64,000 nucleotides of DNA, taken from Nematostella vectensis. Lineage: Eukaryota > Cnidaria > Anthozoa > Actiniaria > Edwardsiidae. The DNA lies in NCBI RefSeq assembly GCF_932526225.1, contig NC_064043.1, positions 9,043,501 to 9,107,500 of the forward strand. Direction: 5' to 3'. The translations under genes and the position numbers were made by a program. The notes under the pieces were generated by a model. That model was not told the DNA's origin, made no database searches, and was given only the letters and a program-made list of their open reading frames with translations. Shown here piece after piece: positions 54,001 through 64,000 of the stretch (its first letter is position 1; the number at the start of each line of letters is the position of its first letter).

Positions 54001-57000
54001 ATTAGCACCTAGACGTGATATGGGAAAAGGAATTAAATCCATGTCCTTAGTGTTGAATGCGCAATTATGAGCACCTGGACGTGATATTGGAAAGGGGTTA
54101 ACGCAGGGATATCGTATCTATTTATCTATTATTCGTTCATTTATATTTATTACCCATTGCCTGTTATTCTCCCCCTCCCCATCCCCCCATTGCTTAGCTT
54201 AGCTTGTTAGTGGCAATTTTAATTTAAAGATCAAAAGCAAGGAAGGTAAATCATGTTTCTATCAGTAACATGTTGGTGATGGGTCATTAAATATGGTCCA
54301 CAATGAAGGGGATCATGAGGATAGCGATGTTGAAAACGACTAAAACAATGTTGATGAGTTAATGACGTAAAACGTATTATCAGTGAGAACAACTCGATTA
54401 TGAGTATCTTAATATGACGCTAATGATCATGATGATGATGATGACAACGATGCTGCTTATGATAAAGACCATTTTCGATGAAAACAATAGTTGGTGGTGA
54501 CGGACATGTATGAGAATAATATAGATATCACGCTCTCTTACAGTTAATCTACGAGTACAAGGAAACACGGTATGAACGCCAGGAACATGCTAATGGTAAA
54601 GCATCCTCTTCAATCACACACAAGCAAGAATCACCGAAGAATGGTCTTCCCCGCTCACCTGTATGGAAACCTGTGCGATCCAGATACAAATAAACACTAT
54701 GTTTCGGTGGATTCCCTTGAACATATTTCGCCCGTGTACACTGCGGCTGTTGATCTCGTTGAAGACTTGCATGAAGACGAAAGTGGTGAAGACAAGTGAC
54801 GAGTGTTGGGTCGGCTGACAAATTGTATCCGTCTGGAAACCGTCCTACAAAGAAGTTGACTCATTGTTTACAAAATGATAATAATAATAAAATAAGAAGA
54901 CAACTTCGCTTTTGTTTCTATTCAATATAATAAGAAAGTCAGCTACGCATTAGTTTCCATTCAATATTGCGAGACCAATAATGTGAAGAAATATCGAAAA
55001 AAAAAAAACAACATAAAAACTAAAAAACAACAACGAAGTGTTATACTCAATAATGATATATCTAATCGAAAACATTGCGATAGCGAATCAAACTCAATCC
55101 CAATCTCGCAGTGGGAATTGAACTTAGACGACAAAATGACAACTTACAGAGAAGGAAAATTTATCCTAGGTATCGAAAAAAATGTCTCAAACACAGCTAA
55201 ACACAGTTTAGCTACTGTAAGATGACAAAATGGTGACTGACAGGATGACCAAATCTATCCTAGGTACACTATCGTGCACGTTTTATTTAGACTGTCTTGG
55301 GTACTGTAAAGCGTTGCATAAATCGTTTTCATATAAATTTGTCATAAGCTGTGCAAGTTCTGAAGATCACATAAACATGTGTTAAACATTCAACACCAGT
55401 CATTACTATAAAAGAGTTCCCCATATGCGACACTGCTAGCAAGTAGAATCACAACTTACTCGCTAGCCTGCGAGCCGGCTCTCATTCTGGTTTATTCGGA
55501 AATGTTTTGTTTTCGAATATTGGGAATTCTGTGGATCGCACCCCCGACCCAGCGCACCTCGGCCTTCACGCGCGCCACAGAATTCCCATTATTTAAAAAA
55601 AAAAACATTTCCAAATAAATCCGAATGAGAGCCAGCTAGCAGGCTACTTACTCGCACCGTTGATCATTTCGCATGTATTGTACCTTGATGTCCAGCCACT
55701 CGTGAGCCTTGAAGATCAACACGAACATGACCACGAGCTGGAAGATCACGTGACCGACCACGTTACGGATGAGAGTTCGGCCAATCAGAGCCTTATGACG
55801 GCCGTATGGCTGATGACGTAATAGGTCATCTGTGGGGAAGTCCCTCGTAAGAGCCAACGAGGCGAGGGAATCCATTATCAGATTCACCCACAACAACTGG
55901 GTCGCCCCAAGTGGGCTCCGCTACAAGGAAATAATTATGTTGGTACGAGGCGAACACCAGGTGAAAACGCCCACAATAACGGGTTAAATGCGGTCCAAGG
56001 GCTTTAACACAAGGATAGAAAAATGCCAGTACTACTTGGCCCAACTGACAACAGTAGGATAAAAATTGAGTTCTTTAGCGTACTAATTTAATTCAAACAA
56101 AGTACATGCCACACTCTATTAAGAGCCACTATAGAAGCACGGAAATATTTGTTTGATTTTTTATTTAAAGGCTTGAAAGCAGATTAGGGCAGCTGCAAAT
56201 CATTAAAATAAATTGCTATCAAAGTATAAACCATAGAGGTTTTTATGGTAATGATGAAACAATCAGAGGACAACAAAAGACCACATACAAACATCAGCGA
56301 AATATTGCAGACAGAATACTTCAACACATACCCCTGTGACGCATGCTCCAATCACCACAACAATAAAGGCTGACCATGTGACAGTGAACTGGAACATCAG
56401 GAACTTGACCACTGTGTTGTAGACATTGCGACCCCACTTGATCGCCCACACAATGCTGCCAAAGTTATCATCCAATAAGACGACATCCGCACTGTCCTTG
56501 GCCACATCTGATCCAGACACACCCTGAAAAGCAACAGTAGTTACACACGGAATGTTTAAAGTTATTACTTATGTGGTAAAATGATTCTTTTTTGGGTTTG
56601 TCATGACCAGCTGCCAGAGAGACATAGTTTAAATAAGACAGCGATTTTGTATATGTACTAACTTCCACCAGCTACACTGGTGCGGAAGGCACAACAGAGC
56701 TAGGGCTCCACATCAAGTGCCCCCTTGTGTGTATTGTTAGTAAGCACTGTCACTGAGGGTGGTCACTGCCAGAGGGTTTATTGCGTCCCCAATGGTTCTT
56801 TTACGTCCCTCCGGTTCAGGTTAGTGTAGTGCAGCTTGAAGAGACAGGACCACCGGTTTAGTGTCCTTATCCGAGAAGACTGAAAACTAGGGAGAATAAC
56901 TTCAATTCACTTGTGACACAAATTCGAATCAAGGCAGGAACCCTGAAAAAAATCCCTATTTTGAACCTGGGCCACAGCGGTGAGAGGCTGATGGGCTAAC

Positions 57001-60000
57001 ACACCCACCCATGCTTCCATATTTTAAAGTAATACATCAAAATACTTATCAACAGCACAAAGCAATAGCAATTGGTCAAGGATGTTGTTTTCAGTGATTT
57101 TGACCAATATCGTGACAGAGCTTTAAGACATTTGATTGATAATAATACAGGGCCGTAGCAGGGAGTGGGGCACTGGGGGCATGTGCCCCACCCCCCCCCC
57201 CCACCTCCCCAATATTTTCATAATGTTTCTGTATTGTGCCCCACCCACCATTCTTAGGAGAAAGCTTTTGTGTTTCTTAAGTTTCCAAATTATGGTGAAC
57301 ACTACTCATTCAGATTCAAAATGCCAGACACTCCAGGAGCTGACCCACTAACTTTTTAACCTTGTGTTGACTTATAGCTTAATGTCTACATCACACCTTC
57401 CCAGACCATCAAGTTTTTTTTACAGGTTATCTGTCGTCTTTCTAGTCATACCATACATTTGAGGAGTTCCTTACCATTGTGAAGCCCACATCTGCTTTCC
57501 TCAGAACAGGCCCATCATGTACCCCTGCACCAGTGACTGCGACCATCTCTCCCTGCCTGTTCACCCCACTGCCCATGACATGTTTCACCAACGTGTATTT
57601 ATCACGAGCCGTTGCTCTGGCAAGAACCTTTAGCTTTGGCCACATTGAGTTGAACCTGTCAGTGTTAACCTAAAGTTGCAGAAATGCATAAGGGCTTTCA
57701 GGTAAATAAAAAAACACACAATTAAGCACTTTTAATCTCAAATATCTTTAATGCCGAAATAAATCTTAAAGGGGGTAGGTCTGGGTTTCAAGTATTACAC
57801 CAAAATTTGACTTTGAAACCAAAAAGTATTACATACTGTAGCTCTTATTGCCTCATAGGGGGCTGAAGCAAACCATATGAGCAAACATTTAAGGAAAGGG
57901 GGACCAGCATAATTATATTTTACTGGAGTTTCTTATACAGGGCTTCTGGAATTACGCGGAAAAACACTCAAAATTATGTAGATTCTTTGCTAAATTACGC
58001 CCTAAATTATGCGGAAAATCAATCATTACGGGCTAAATTATTTTTCTTAAAAAAATCAAAATTTTGCTGGATTCTTTACTGAATTACATGCTAAATTACA
58101 CGGAGTATCAACTGTTACGCCCAAACTACATTTTGTACCGAAGGAAAGCACGAAATAACTTGAAAAGGGTTATTTTTTGCGCGAAAATATCTTAGGCGAG
58201 TTTTCATTGGCTCCTAGCCACCAGCCAATTAAAAAAGGTATTTTATCATTAGTCATAGGCCTTTGCGCCTATCGCACTCTTACGAAGGATATCTGTCTTT
58301 TTTTTACGAGAAATAACTAGAGGTAAGAACTCTAAAAGAACACATCAGCTGTGCACTTAAATGTTTTGTCTTTTAAAATTTAGCCAAATTACGCTGGACT
58401 ACGTGGAAATTTGTGGATTACGCGGAGAAAGCCAAATTACGTGCTTCCGCACAAGCGCGTAATTCCAGAAGCCCTGCTTATACTTCTTGATAAAATTCAC
58501 GAAAAATCTCTGGAAATAGGGTGTGGGGCATCCGCAATAGCTGGACTCACTTTTCCATCAGGATCTCTGATGTAGCTGTTAAACTCTTGTCCAGTGTACA
58601 TCAAGATGTCTTCATCAGGTTTGAGGATCCCAACTCTTGCAGCAACAGCTCTCGCTGTCTGTATGCTATCTCCACTAACCATGCACACTCTGATACCAGC
58701 CCTATCACATTTCCAGATTGCCTCAGGGACCTGGTGAAGACAACAAATTACAGTCAAGAAATAACTGGAAGCACAGAAACAACAGAACAGGAGAGGGATT
58801 TGCAACAGAAAAAAAAAATCATGTAATTCCGAAAGCAGAAACCGAATTTTTTTCCCTTTACTCGAAAAGGTAAACACAAAATCCCTCTAGTATAACACTT
58901 TAATGTGATAAGGTGCAATCAGAGTATCCTCGAGAGAATATGTTGGCTTGCTTCATAATACATATGGGTTGAGGGAATTTAGGTTACATAACACATGGGT
59001 TTTCAAGTGCAACCTTATAATAACAAAATCGCTATAAGTTTGAGAATCTACACAGAATATTTTATTGTTGCAAAGCTACTTGATGGAATAAGTTGAAGCT
59101 GCTAACAATTTTCCATTGCTATAGAAGGGGTTGATGGTTGTTTACCTTTTCTCTGATAGGGTCCTCGATGCCCACAACAGCCATCAAAGTCAGGTCCTCT
59201 AATACTTTGGCTTCATCATCTAACAAGCCCTTGTCTAAATATCATGCAGAAAAACACACACTGATTTACCAGTATTTTTTGTAAAGGATGTTTGTGAAAA
59301 TGCGTTGGGAAAAAGGTGGGGGTGAATTACATATAAAATGTCATTGGAGGTCTGTTGAACCAGGGTGTTGTCTCTAAGAAAGATGTATATGTCTGAGGGA
59401 CTGGTAGTAAATTGAGCCAGTTAAATCTAGAATCTTAACCTAACCATAACCCAATAAAAAAAATAGGTGGTGGAAATGAGCCATCATAGCTGAAAATAGC
59501 TAATTCATAGATCAAATCTGTCAATCACATGTGCAGGAAGATTCAATCAGAAAAAGAGTTCACTCACTTAAAGTCCATATTATTGCAAATAAAATGTTTT
59601 ACAATATTTGCAGGAAAACACCTAAAAAATGTTTATTTTGCCTTTCAAATGCTAACTTTGTGAAAAACTTTAGTGCAACAACATGATCACTATTATGTGA
59701 CCTTTATCTATTATTGGCTAATCATGCTAGTCTGACTATCAAGATTTAATCAATATATACCTGAATCACTGAGACTTCTGCAGGCAAGAACAAGGATTTT
59801 CAGTGCCTGCTTATGCATTTCTTCCATCACTTCCTTGCGTAACCTTTCACGGTCTTCGTCAGTGAATGGCCGCATCTTTCCATCAGTGGTAATAGTTGAA
59901 GTACATCGTGGAAGAAGTATTTCTGCTGCTCCTTTAGTGTAGACATAGAACCCATCCTTCTCCTTTTCTAAGACAGTCGTCATGGATTTCCTCTCGGATG

Positions 60001-62963
60001 TGAAAGCAAACACCTTGACAAAGCGATCTTCAGGGTGATCATCACGCCAGTATTGGTAGGTCTCACCCATCTCCAGCATCAGTTGCAATAGGGAGCAGTC
60101 TGTCTTATTGCCCACCTGGACAGGCAGGTGGTCACGGCCAGCAGGCTAGAAACACATGGAAAATTTTGGACAGTTGTAAACAATAAAAACATGATAATAA
60201 CATGAACCTCAAAAGGTATTGATTAAAATTACTTTGAGTTCATGGCGGTTTGGCCTGTCCAGAGATAAAAAAAAATATGCATTGCAGAAGGTAATGTTGA
60301 ATGTTTCTCCAGAAATTATGCTACAACAATAAATAGCAGGGGTCACTAGAATTCTGATGAAATCTCTGGCAAAAGTTTTCAGAAATGTTCAACAGGAAAA
60401 ATATTTTTTCTAAATTGCGGTCGCACATGTCAAAGAAAATATTTCGCGCCAACAGATATGTTAATCCGTACACTCAGTAGCAGATTTCCATCCATAATGC
60501 GACGAGGCAGCATTGCTCCTCTTTGGGCCATTAGTCATAGCTTCTCTTCCCCTCTCAGGTCACTAGAAATTGATGGTAAAGGAGTTTTTGCCTGTACGGC
60601 TTGACTGGCTGTCGGTGTTTGAGGGAAATTTTAACTGCCTATATTATATCCTTGGCCATAAAGCTGGGTGAAGTAGGCTGAATCGCCATACCTTGGGTCG
60701 AAGTTTGGATAAAATGTTGGGAAAAATTAGTGTCTGTTCATCATGAAAAAGGCTACGAAGAGCTCCCAGGCAAAGAGCTTTATGAACTCTATAAATATGC
60801 AAAATGTGTTCTGGTTTTCATCCGCATGACAATTGTTAACATTTTACGTTGCAAATTCTATTGTGCAAGCAAAACTTTTAAAAAATTTCCAGCTCCAAAG
60901 CTGCTACACGGCCTCTTTGATGTTTTGCAAATTGGATTTTTTTTTCTGATTTTTCAAACAAGGGGTCGCACTAGAAATGTGATGTGTTGACAGATCAAAG
61001 GTGTTAAATAAACAGGAAGATTGGAAAGGCCTTCCAAGGGCGATCCCTGCCTATGACATATTCTGCAAATAAGATGATAAAAATTGAGAATTATGCAGAC
61101 TGTGCAATACGTTAAAATTACCCAGATGCTGTTTAATTAGCCGTTTTTCTATTCCTAGCATGTATAATGCATGGAAAGTTGGACATAACCTTTTCATTGA
61201 TGTTAGTTTTTTCCTGAATTATGCACTGAGAGGGAAATTATGGGTTTTTGCATCGGCGCATAATTTCAGATGTACTCACTTTATAAGAATAATTTGGAGG
61301 AAAGTACAGTAATTTGATCCTTTAATGTCTCATAAAGCCTTGTGGTATAGAAATTTGACTTCATGTAGTGTGTGCACAATATACTCTGGTTAACCACAAA
61401 TGGCAAACCATGATATGAAGGAAACACCAATCTGTTCTATAAATATTATCATAAGTATTTGAGAAAGAAACATGATATTTGTATGACAAATTTATATGTG
61501 CCTGTCTATTTTTGCTTTAAATGACAGAAATAAAGCATTTCATGAAACTACTGTGCAGTTACCTGAATCTGTGAGGAGTAGCTGGTGTTGAGTGAAATTG
61601 CTTTGAACAAGTCATCAAGTAGCTCAGAGGGTATCTTGTGCTTGTACACCTTGGGGTCCCCGTCAAGCAGTTGATCAGCAATGAACATTCGGTCGACTCG
61701 CATCCTATGCTCTGTCAAAACTCCTGTCTTGTTACAATAAATGTTGCTGACATTCCCCATGGTCTCTATAATGTCCATGTGTTTAACCAGACTCTGCTTG
61801 TTATACATCATCTTGGTGCAGAAGGCCAGGGCAAAGGTGACGGCAAGCGGTAATCCCTCTGGCACAGACACAACAAGCACGACCATTCCCATGATGAAAG
61901 CACGCACGTACATGTTTACATCTTCAGGCTTTGCAGGTTTCTCATTTGTATAGTAGTTGGTAACGCTGAAATGAACCATGATTACAATCATGGTAATGAG
62001 GGCAACAGCAATACCAATGTACCCTAACGCAACAGCTACACGGTTGACTTTCCCTTCAAGTGTTGCATTCTCTTCCTTGTGTCTCTTAAATTCCAGGAGA
62101 TTCTGACTACCCTTGTTGTTGATTGGCCCTGCTGGCGCTGGCTGAAGCTCAATTCCTGGAGAGGCTGGATCACCCAGACGTAGCTGCATCATGGCTTGTG
62201 TTGAGGCACCAACAGCTAACACAATAAACTTCCCAGTTCCCTTCACAACATGAGTACCGGCAAAGACAAGAGGATCTTCAACAGATTTATGGCGCTCTGA
62301 TCTGCTAAACAGTGTCTCATCTACCACCAGATCACTGCTCTGGACAACAACACCATCCGCTGCAACCAGAGAGCCAGCCTTCAGCAGACATAGGTCGCCA
62401 ACAACAAGCTCAGACTTCAGGATATCTTTGACGGCACCACTGTCACGGATCACAGTAACTCTCTCCTCCATGTGGACACGCTTCTGTTGGCAGCGGAAAT
62501 CAGCATCGCGCAGGTAGTCACTGAGTGCCGAGATCAATATCATCAGTATCACCATGACCAGTATTCCAACACCCTCGTACCAGGCCACCTCCCCATTTAT
62601 AACTCCTTTGCATGACTCCGGGTAGACAAGGCCTAATACCAAGGATATAATAGCACCTATCACAAGCACTATCAATATCCAGTCCTTCATGGAGTACAGA
62701 AGGAAGTGGAATAGGCTTCTTCGCCGGGCTAATGGCATCTCATTTGACCCGTACACCTGTCTCCTGTGCGCTAGATTATCTGCAAATCCAGTGAGGCCTT
62801 TGAACGCTGACGTGCGCAAGTTTCGAATCAAAGTTTGCATTCCATCGAAGTTTTGATCAATGAATTGCTTGGCATGCTCGCTCTGGCTGGTCATAACTTC
62901 TTCCAGCTTTTGCTTGGAGGCCCCAGCGAGATCCGGAACACCAGCATCTACCTGGTCCGCCAT
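50951..62963 (-). CDS. PMCA-like P-type Ca2+-ATPase lacking the catalytic Asp (pseudo-ATPase)
   Basis: Exons on the minus strand: 62963-61563, 60145-59761, 59234-59146, 58730-58551, 57669-57475, 56523-56332, 55920-55684, 54814-54659, 53423-53199, and a candidate last exon 51088-50951. About 1,065 aa, all phases consistent. Plasma membrane Ca2+-ATPases export Ca2+ through a phospho-Asp intermediate. Conserved here: TM1-TM4, PEGLP (residues 368-372), the N-domain KGA (538-540), GIEDPIR, and TM6 WVNLIMD with N827 and D831. Altered: the DKTGTLT position reads NKTGVLT (N411, codon 61733-61731), the TGES position reads SRSE (220-223), TGDGxND reads TGAGVHD (731-737) and TGDN reads SGDS (644-647). 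So Ca2+-site residues remain but phosphorylation and dephosphorylation chemistry should be lost. Near the C-terminus, HINWIRSTSR (about 1007-1016) looks like a remnant of the calmodulin-binding helix, and the intron falls where PMCA splice site C lies. Confidence 0.85.
51150..53198 (-). repeat. Scattered copies of the PMCA-like exon 9 donor region
   Basis: The true exon end and donor (GATCAAAAG/GTAGATATTAG, 53207-53188 on the minus strand) recur imperfectly at about 53108-53143, 51241-51266, 51156-51181 and, more diverged, 51309-51365. Each has the TATCTACC (GGTAGATA on minus) donor, an ATTAGATATC-type spacer and a TGATC..ACGAGA segment. No other gene is recognised in this stretch. Confidence 0.7.
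53424..54100 (-). repeat. Minisatellite built from the PMCA-like exon 9 acceptor edge
   Basis: Units of 76-89 bp, counted by GTGTTGAATGCG on the plus strand: once in the true exon (about 53387) and eight more times (about 53465, 53545, 53633, 53713, 53801, 53881, 53969 and 54047). Each unit is the first about 50 coding bases of exon 9 (minus strand: GTTGAGGTCTTCACCCGCGC) plus the acceptor-like CCAG/GTGCT or CTAG/GTGCT. Two length variants alternate at 53631-53967, a dimeric higher-order repeat. Confidence 0.92.
54101..54658. other. Intron of the PMCA-like gene, simple repeats
   Basis: Contains a short TGATGATGATGATGA microsatellite near 54430. Otherwise AT-rich intron without features. Confidence 0.45.
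55464..55646. mobile_element. MITE with 9-bp target duplication in a PMCA-like intron
   Basis: 183 bp with terminal inverted repeats of about 75 bp (TAGCCTGCGAGCCGGCTCTC at the left; GAGAGCCAGCTAGCAGGCTA at the right). Flanked by identical 9-bp CTTACTCGC (55455-55463 and 55647-55655), the length typical of Mutator-like transposition. The right end lies 37 bp from the exon 7 splice donor. Confidence 0.9.
56680..57015 (-). mobile_element. Probable tRNA-derived SINE in a PMCA-like intron
   Basis: On the minus strand a box A-like GTTAGCCCATCAGCC is followed by a box B-like CCCAGGTTCAAAAT, then about 250 bp of non-coding tail. The arrangement suggests a SINE. Ends and poly-A are not clear, so confidence is limited. 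Confidence 0.45.
57150..57255 (+). repeat. G/C-tract dispersed repeat beginning AGGGCCGTAGCAGG
   Basis: Inverted relative of the 29311-29485 repeat. It has the order AGGGCCGTAGCAGG, GCACTGGGGGCATGTGCCCC, a C tract, CCCCAATATTTTCATAATG and TGTTTCTGTATTGTGCCCC. It lies in an intron of the PMCA-like gene. Confidence 0.75.
57670..58550. other. PMCA-like intron with degenerate short repeats
   Basis: Repeated near-copies of GGATTACGCGGA/ AAATTACGCCCTAAATTA-type sequence occur at about 57945-58150 and 58385-58470 in both halves, ending TAATTCCAGAAGCCCTG versus CAGGGCTTCTGGAATTA (57937-57953). So this is an inverted-ended element of about 540 bp (about 57937-58476) with internal ATTACGC repeats. It is probably non-autonomous. 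Confidence 0.6.
60146..61562. other. Intron 1 of the PMCA-like gene
   Basis: 1.4-kb intron. It has a valid donor (CAG/GTAACT at 61562) and acceptor (TTCTAG at 60146). A plus-strand open frame at 60730-60990 has no recognisable domain and is not credited. Confidence 0.6.
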
Positions 62964-64000
62964 TTTGTATGTTATTGTTTGCGTAAAAGCTTTGAAAAAG
63001 TCAGCTAAAACCCCAGACTAGCTCACGCCCACAACGAAAGAACAGACCCGCGAAGCGGGAAAACAGTTCTCTACACAGTTTGTTTTGGCAAAATACAAAA
63101 AGGTTAAGTCCATAAGCAGAGTAAACAGGCCGCCCGTTGCTTGAATGCGATGATATGGGCTCTAATCGCTGATATTTCTCTCTTGTTTCTCTCACTAAGC
63201 AATAACCAGCACAAACAACAAATCAACACGCAAGGCCCGCATGCTCAGCTCTGCATATCGTCTTTGCTTCTCGAATATTCACAGACAACGCCTCACACTC
63301 AACCAGATTGGTCGAGGGACCCTAGACCTGTCATAGATACAAAGAAAAATTAGGACATCAAGTAGGGCGAATATTTTAACTTGAAATGCGATGGCTAAAA
63401 TGAAAACAACCTGCGAACATAAGGAACAATTTGAAACGTGGACCGAGCTCAAGCTACTCATACCATAAAAAGTAAGTAACCTTCAAGTAAACCAACCTTT
63501 TTTTTGTTTCTTTTTCAGAGAATAAGCTTAACAATGTGTTTTCGTAAAGATGTGGATGTTTTGTTTCACTTCGTCTGGAACGGCACGCAACAGCCTGCTA
63601 ACCGTAAACTACTTACACCGGGAGTGCTGGGGATTTTGCGTTTCTCGTTACCAGTGTGCAGTGAGCAAAAAAACAGGTATCCCACCCTTGAAGACGATTT
63701 CTCTCTCGATGACACGGAAGCCTAAAATACCGTGCTAGCCCCCTTAGACCTATAGAAGTAATAGAGATTCTCGGCTCCATCGGCGGAGATAGGTCTGTGT
63801 GTGTATAAAACGAATATATTCGGGACTATCGCCGAGAAATAAGCCCGCAAGGGTGAGTCGAAATATAGGCGTGTAGTCAGATGCTAAAGTTGGTAACTAC
63901 CACTCAACCTGCGTAGCGGTGCAGGGAGAGGGTGTGAGTGTGGGGGGGGGGGGGGGAGGGGAGGGAGGGGAGTGTCACTTAATTTGCTGTTTGTGTGTGT
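62964..64000. other. 5' flank of the PMCA-like gene and window end
   Basis: Presumed promoter and 5' UTR of the PMCA-like gene directly above 62963. A plus-strand frame at 63535-63725 (starting MCFRKDVDV) follows an acceptor-like TTTTTCAG (63513-63520) and could be an exon of an unrecognised divergent gene; support is weak. A poly-G tract lies at 63940-63956 near the end. Confidence 0.4.

Noticed and set aside
1-64000. CRISPR arrays, bacterial operons or phage genes
   Set aside because: The tandem repeats have no constant repeat/spacer alternation, genes are intron-split and no prokaryotic signals occur.

Overview
The window is eukaryotic nuclear DNA from an animal. Genes are split by GT-AG introns, there are TATA promoters, and transposable elements and minisatellites are dense. 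The gene families (MAN1/LEMD3, PMCA-type Ca2+ ATPase, phytanoyl-CoA hydroxylase, homeodomain proteins, a class A GPCR), the AT-rich intergenic DNA and the repeat style suggest a cnidarian, plausibly a sea anemone such as Nematostella. The organism is my inference; no marker in the window proves it.

Layout. 0.4-2.6 kb: last five exons of a LEMD3/MAN1 gene (+), with minisatellites grown from its own exon edges. 3.1-7.3 kb: a mariner-type MITE, a dead RTE-like LINE and another MITE. 7.8-13.8 kb: a resistin-like gene (-) broken twice, by a nonsense codon and by a complete 4.0-kb hAT-like transposon sitting between its TATA box and its transcribed part. 13.8-17.2 kb: a repeat nest with a large inverted repeat and foldback elements. 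17.1-21.9 kb: two divergent, head-to-head homeobox genes with matching intron positions. 22.5-27 kb: LTR-like and other repeats. 27.3-34.8 kb: two further resistin-like genes (+), both intact; the second has a 4.2-kb intron filled with nested transposons. 36.2-40.7 kb: phytanoyl-CoA 2-hydroxylase (-), five exons, with a PTS2 signal. 41.8-42.8 kb: a frameshifted class A GPCR (-). 43-50.9 kb: repeats and no recognised gene. 51-63 kb: a PMCA-like P-type ATPase gene (-), about ten exons.

Three observations stand out. First, the PMCA-like gene keeps an open frame, consensus splice sites and the Ca2+-binding transmembrane residues over about 1,020 codons, yet its phosphorylation Asp is Asn and the TGES and TGDGxND motifs are also altered. 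It reads as a conserved pseudo-ATPase. Second, three clustered genes encode a signal peptide, an acidic propeptide and a Cys pattern that matches the vertebrate resistin/RELM fold. Third, several minisatellites in two unrelated genes (LEMD3 and PMCA-like) consist of tandem copies of an exon edge together with its splice site or stop codon, which suggests a recurrent local mutational process.

The genes are not a functional operon. Likely shared control is limited to the resistin-like paralogues, which carry near-identical core promoters, and possibly the divergent homeobox pair, which shares a 1.1-kb intergenic region. Coordinates of spliced genes come from reading GT/AG sites and codon phase by eye and have not been checked against transcripts.
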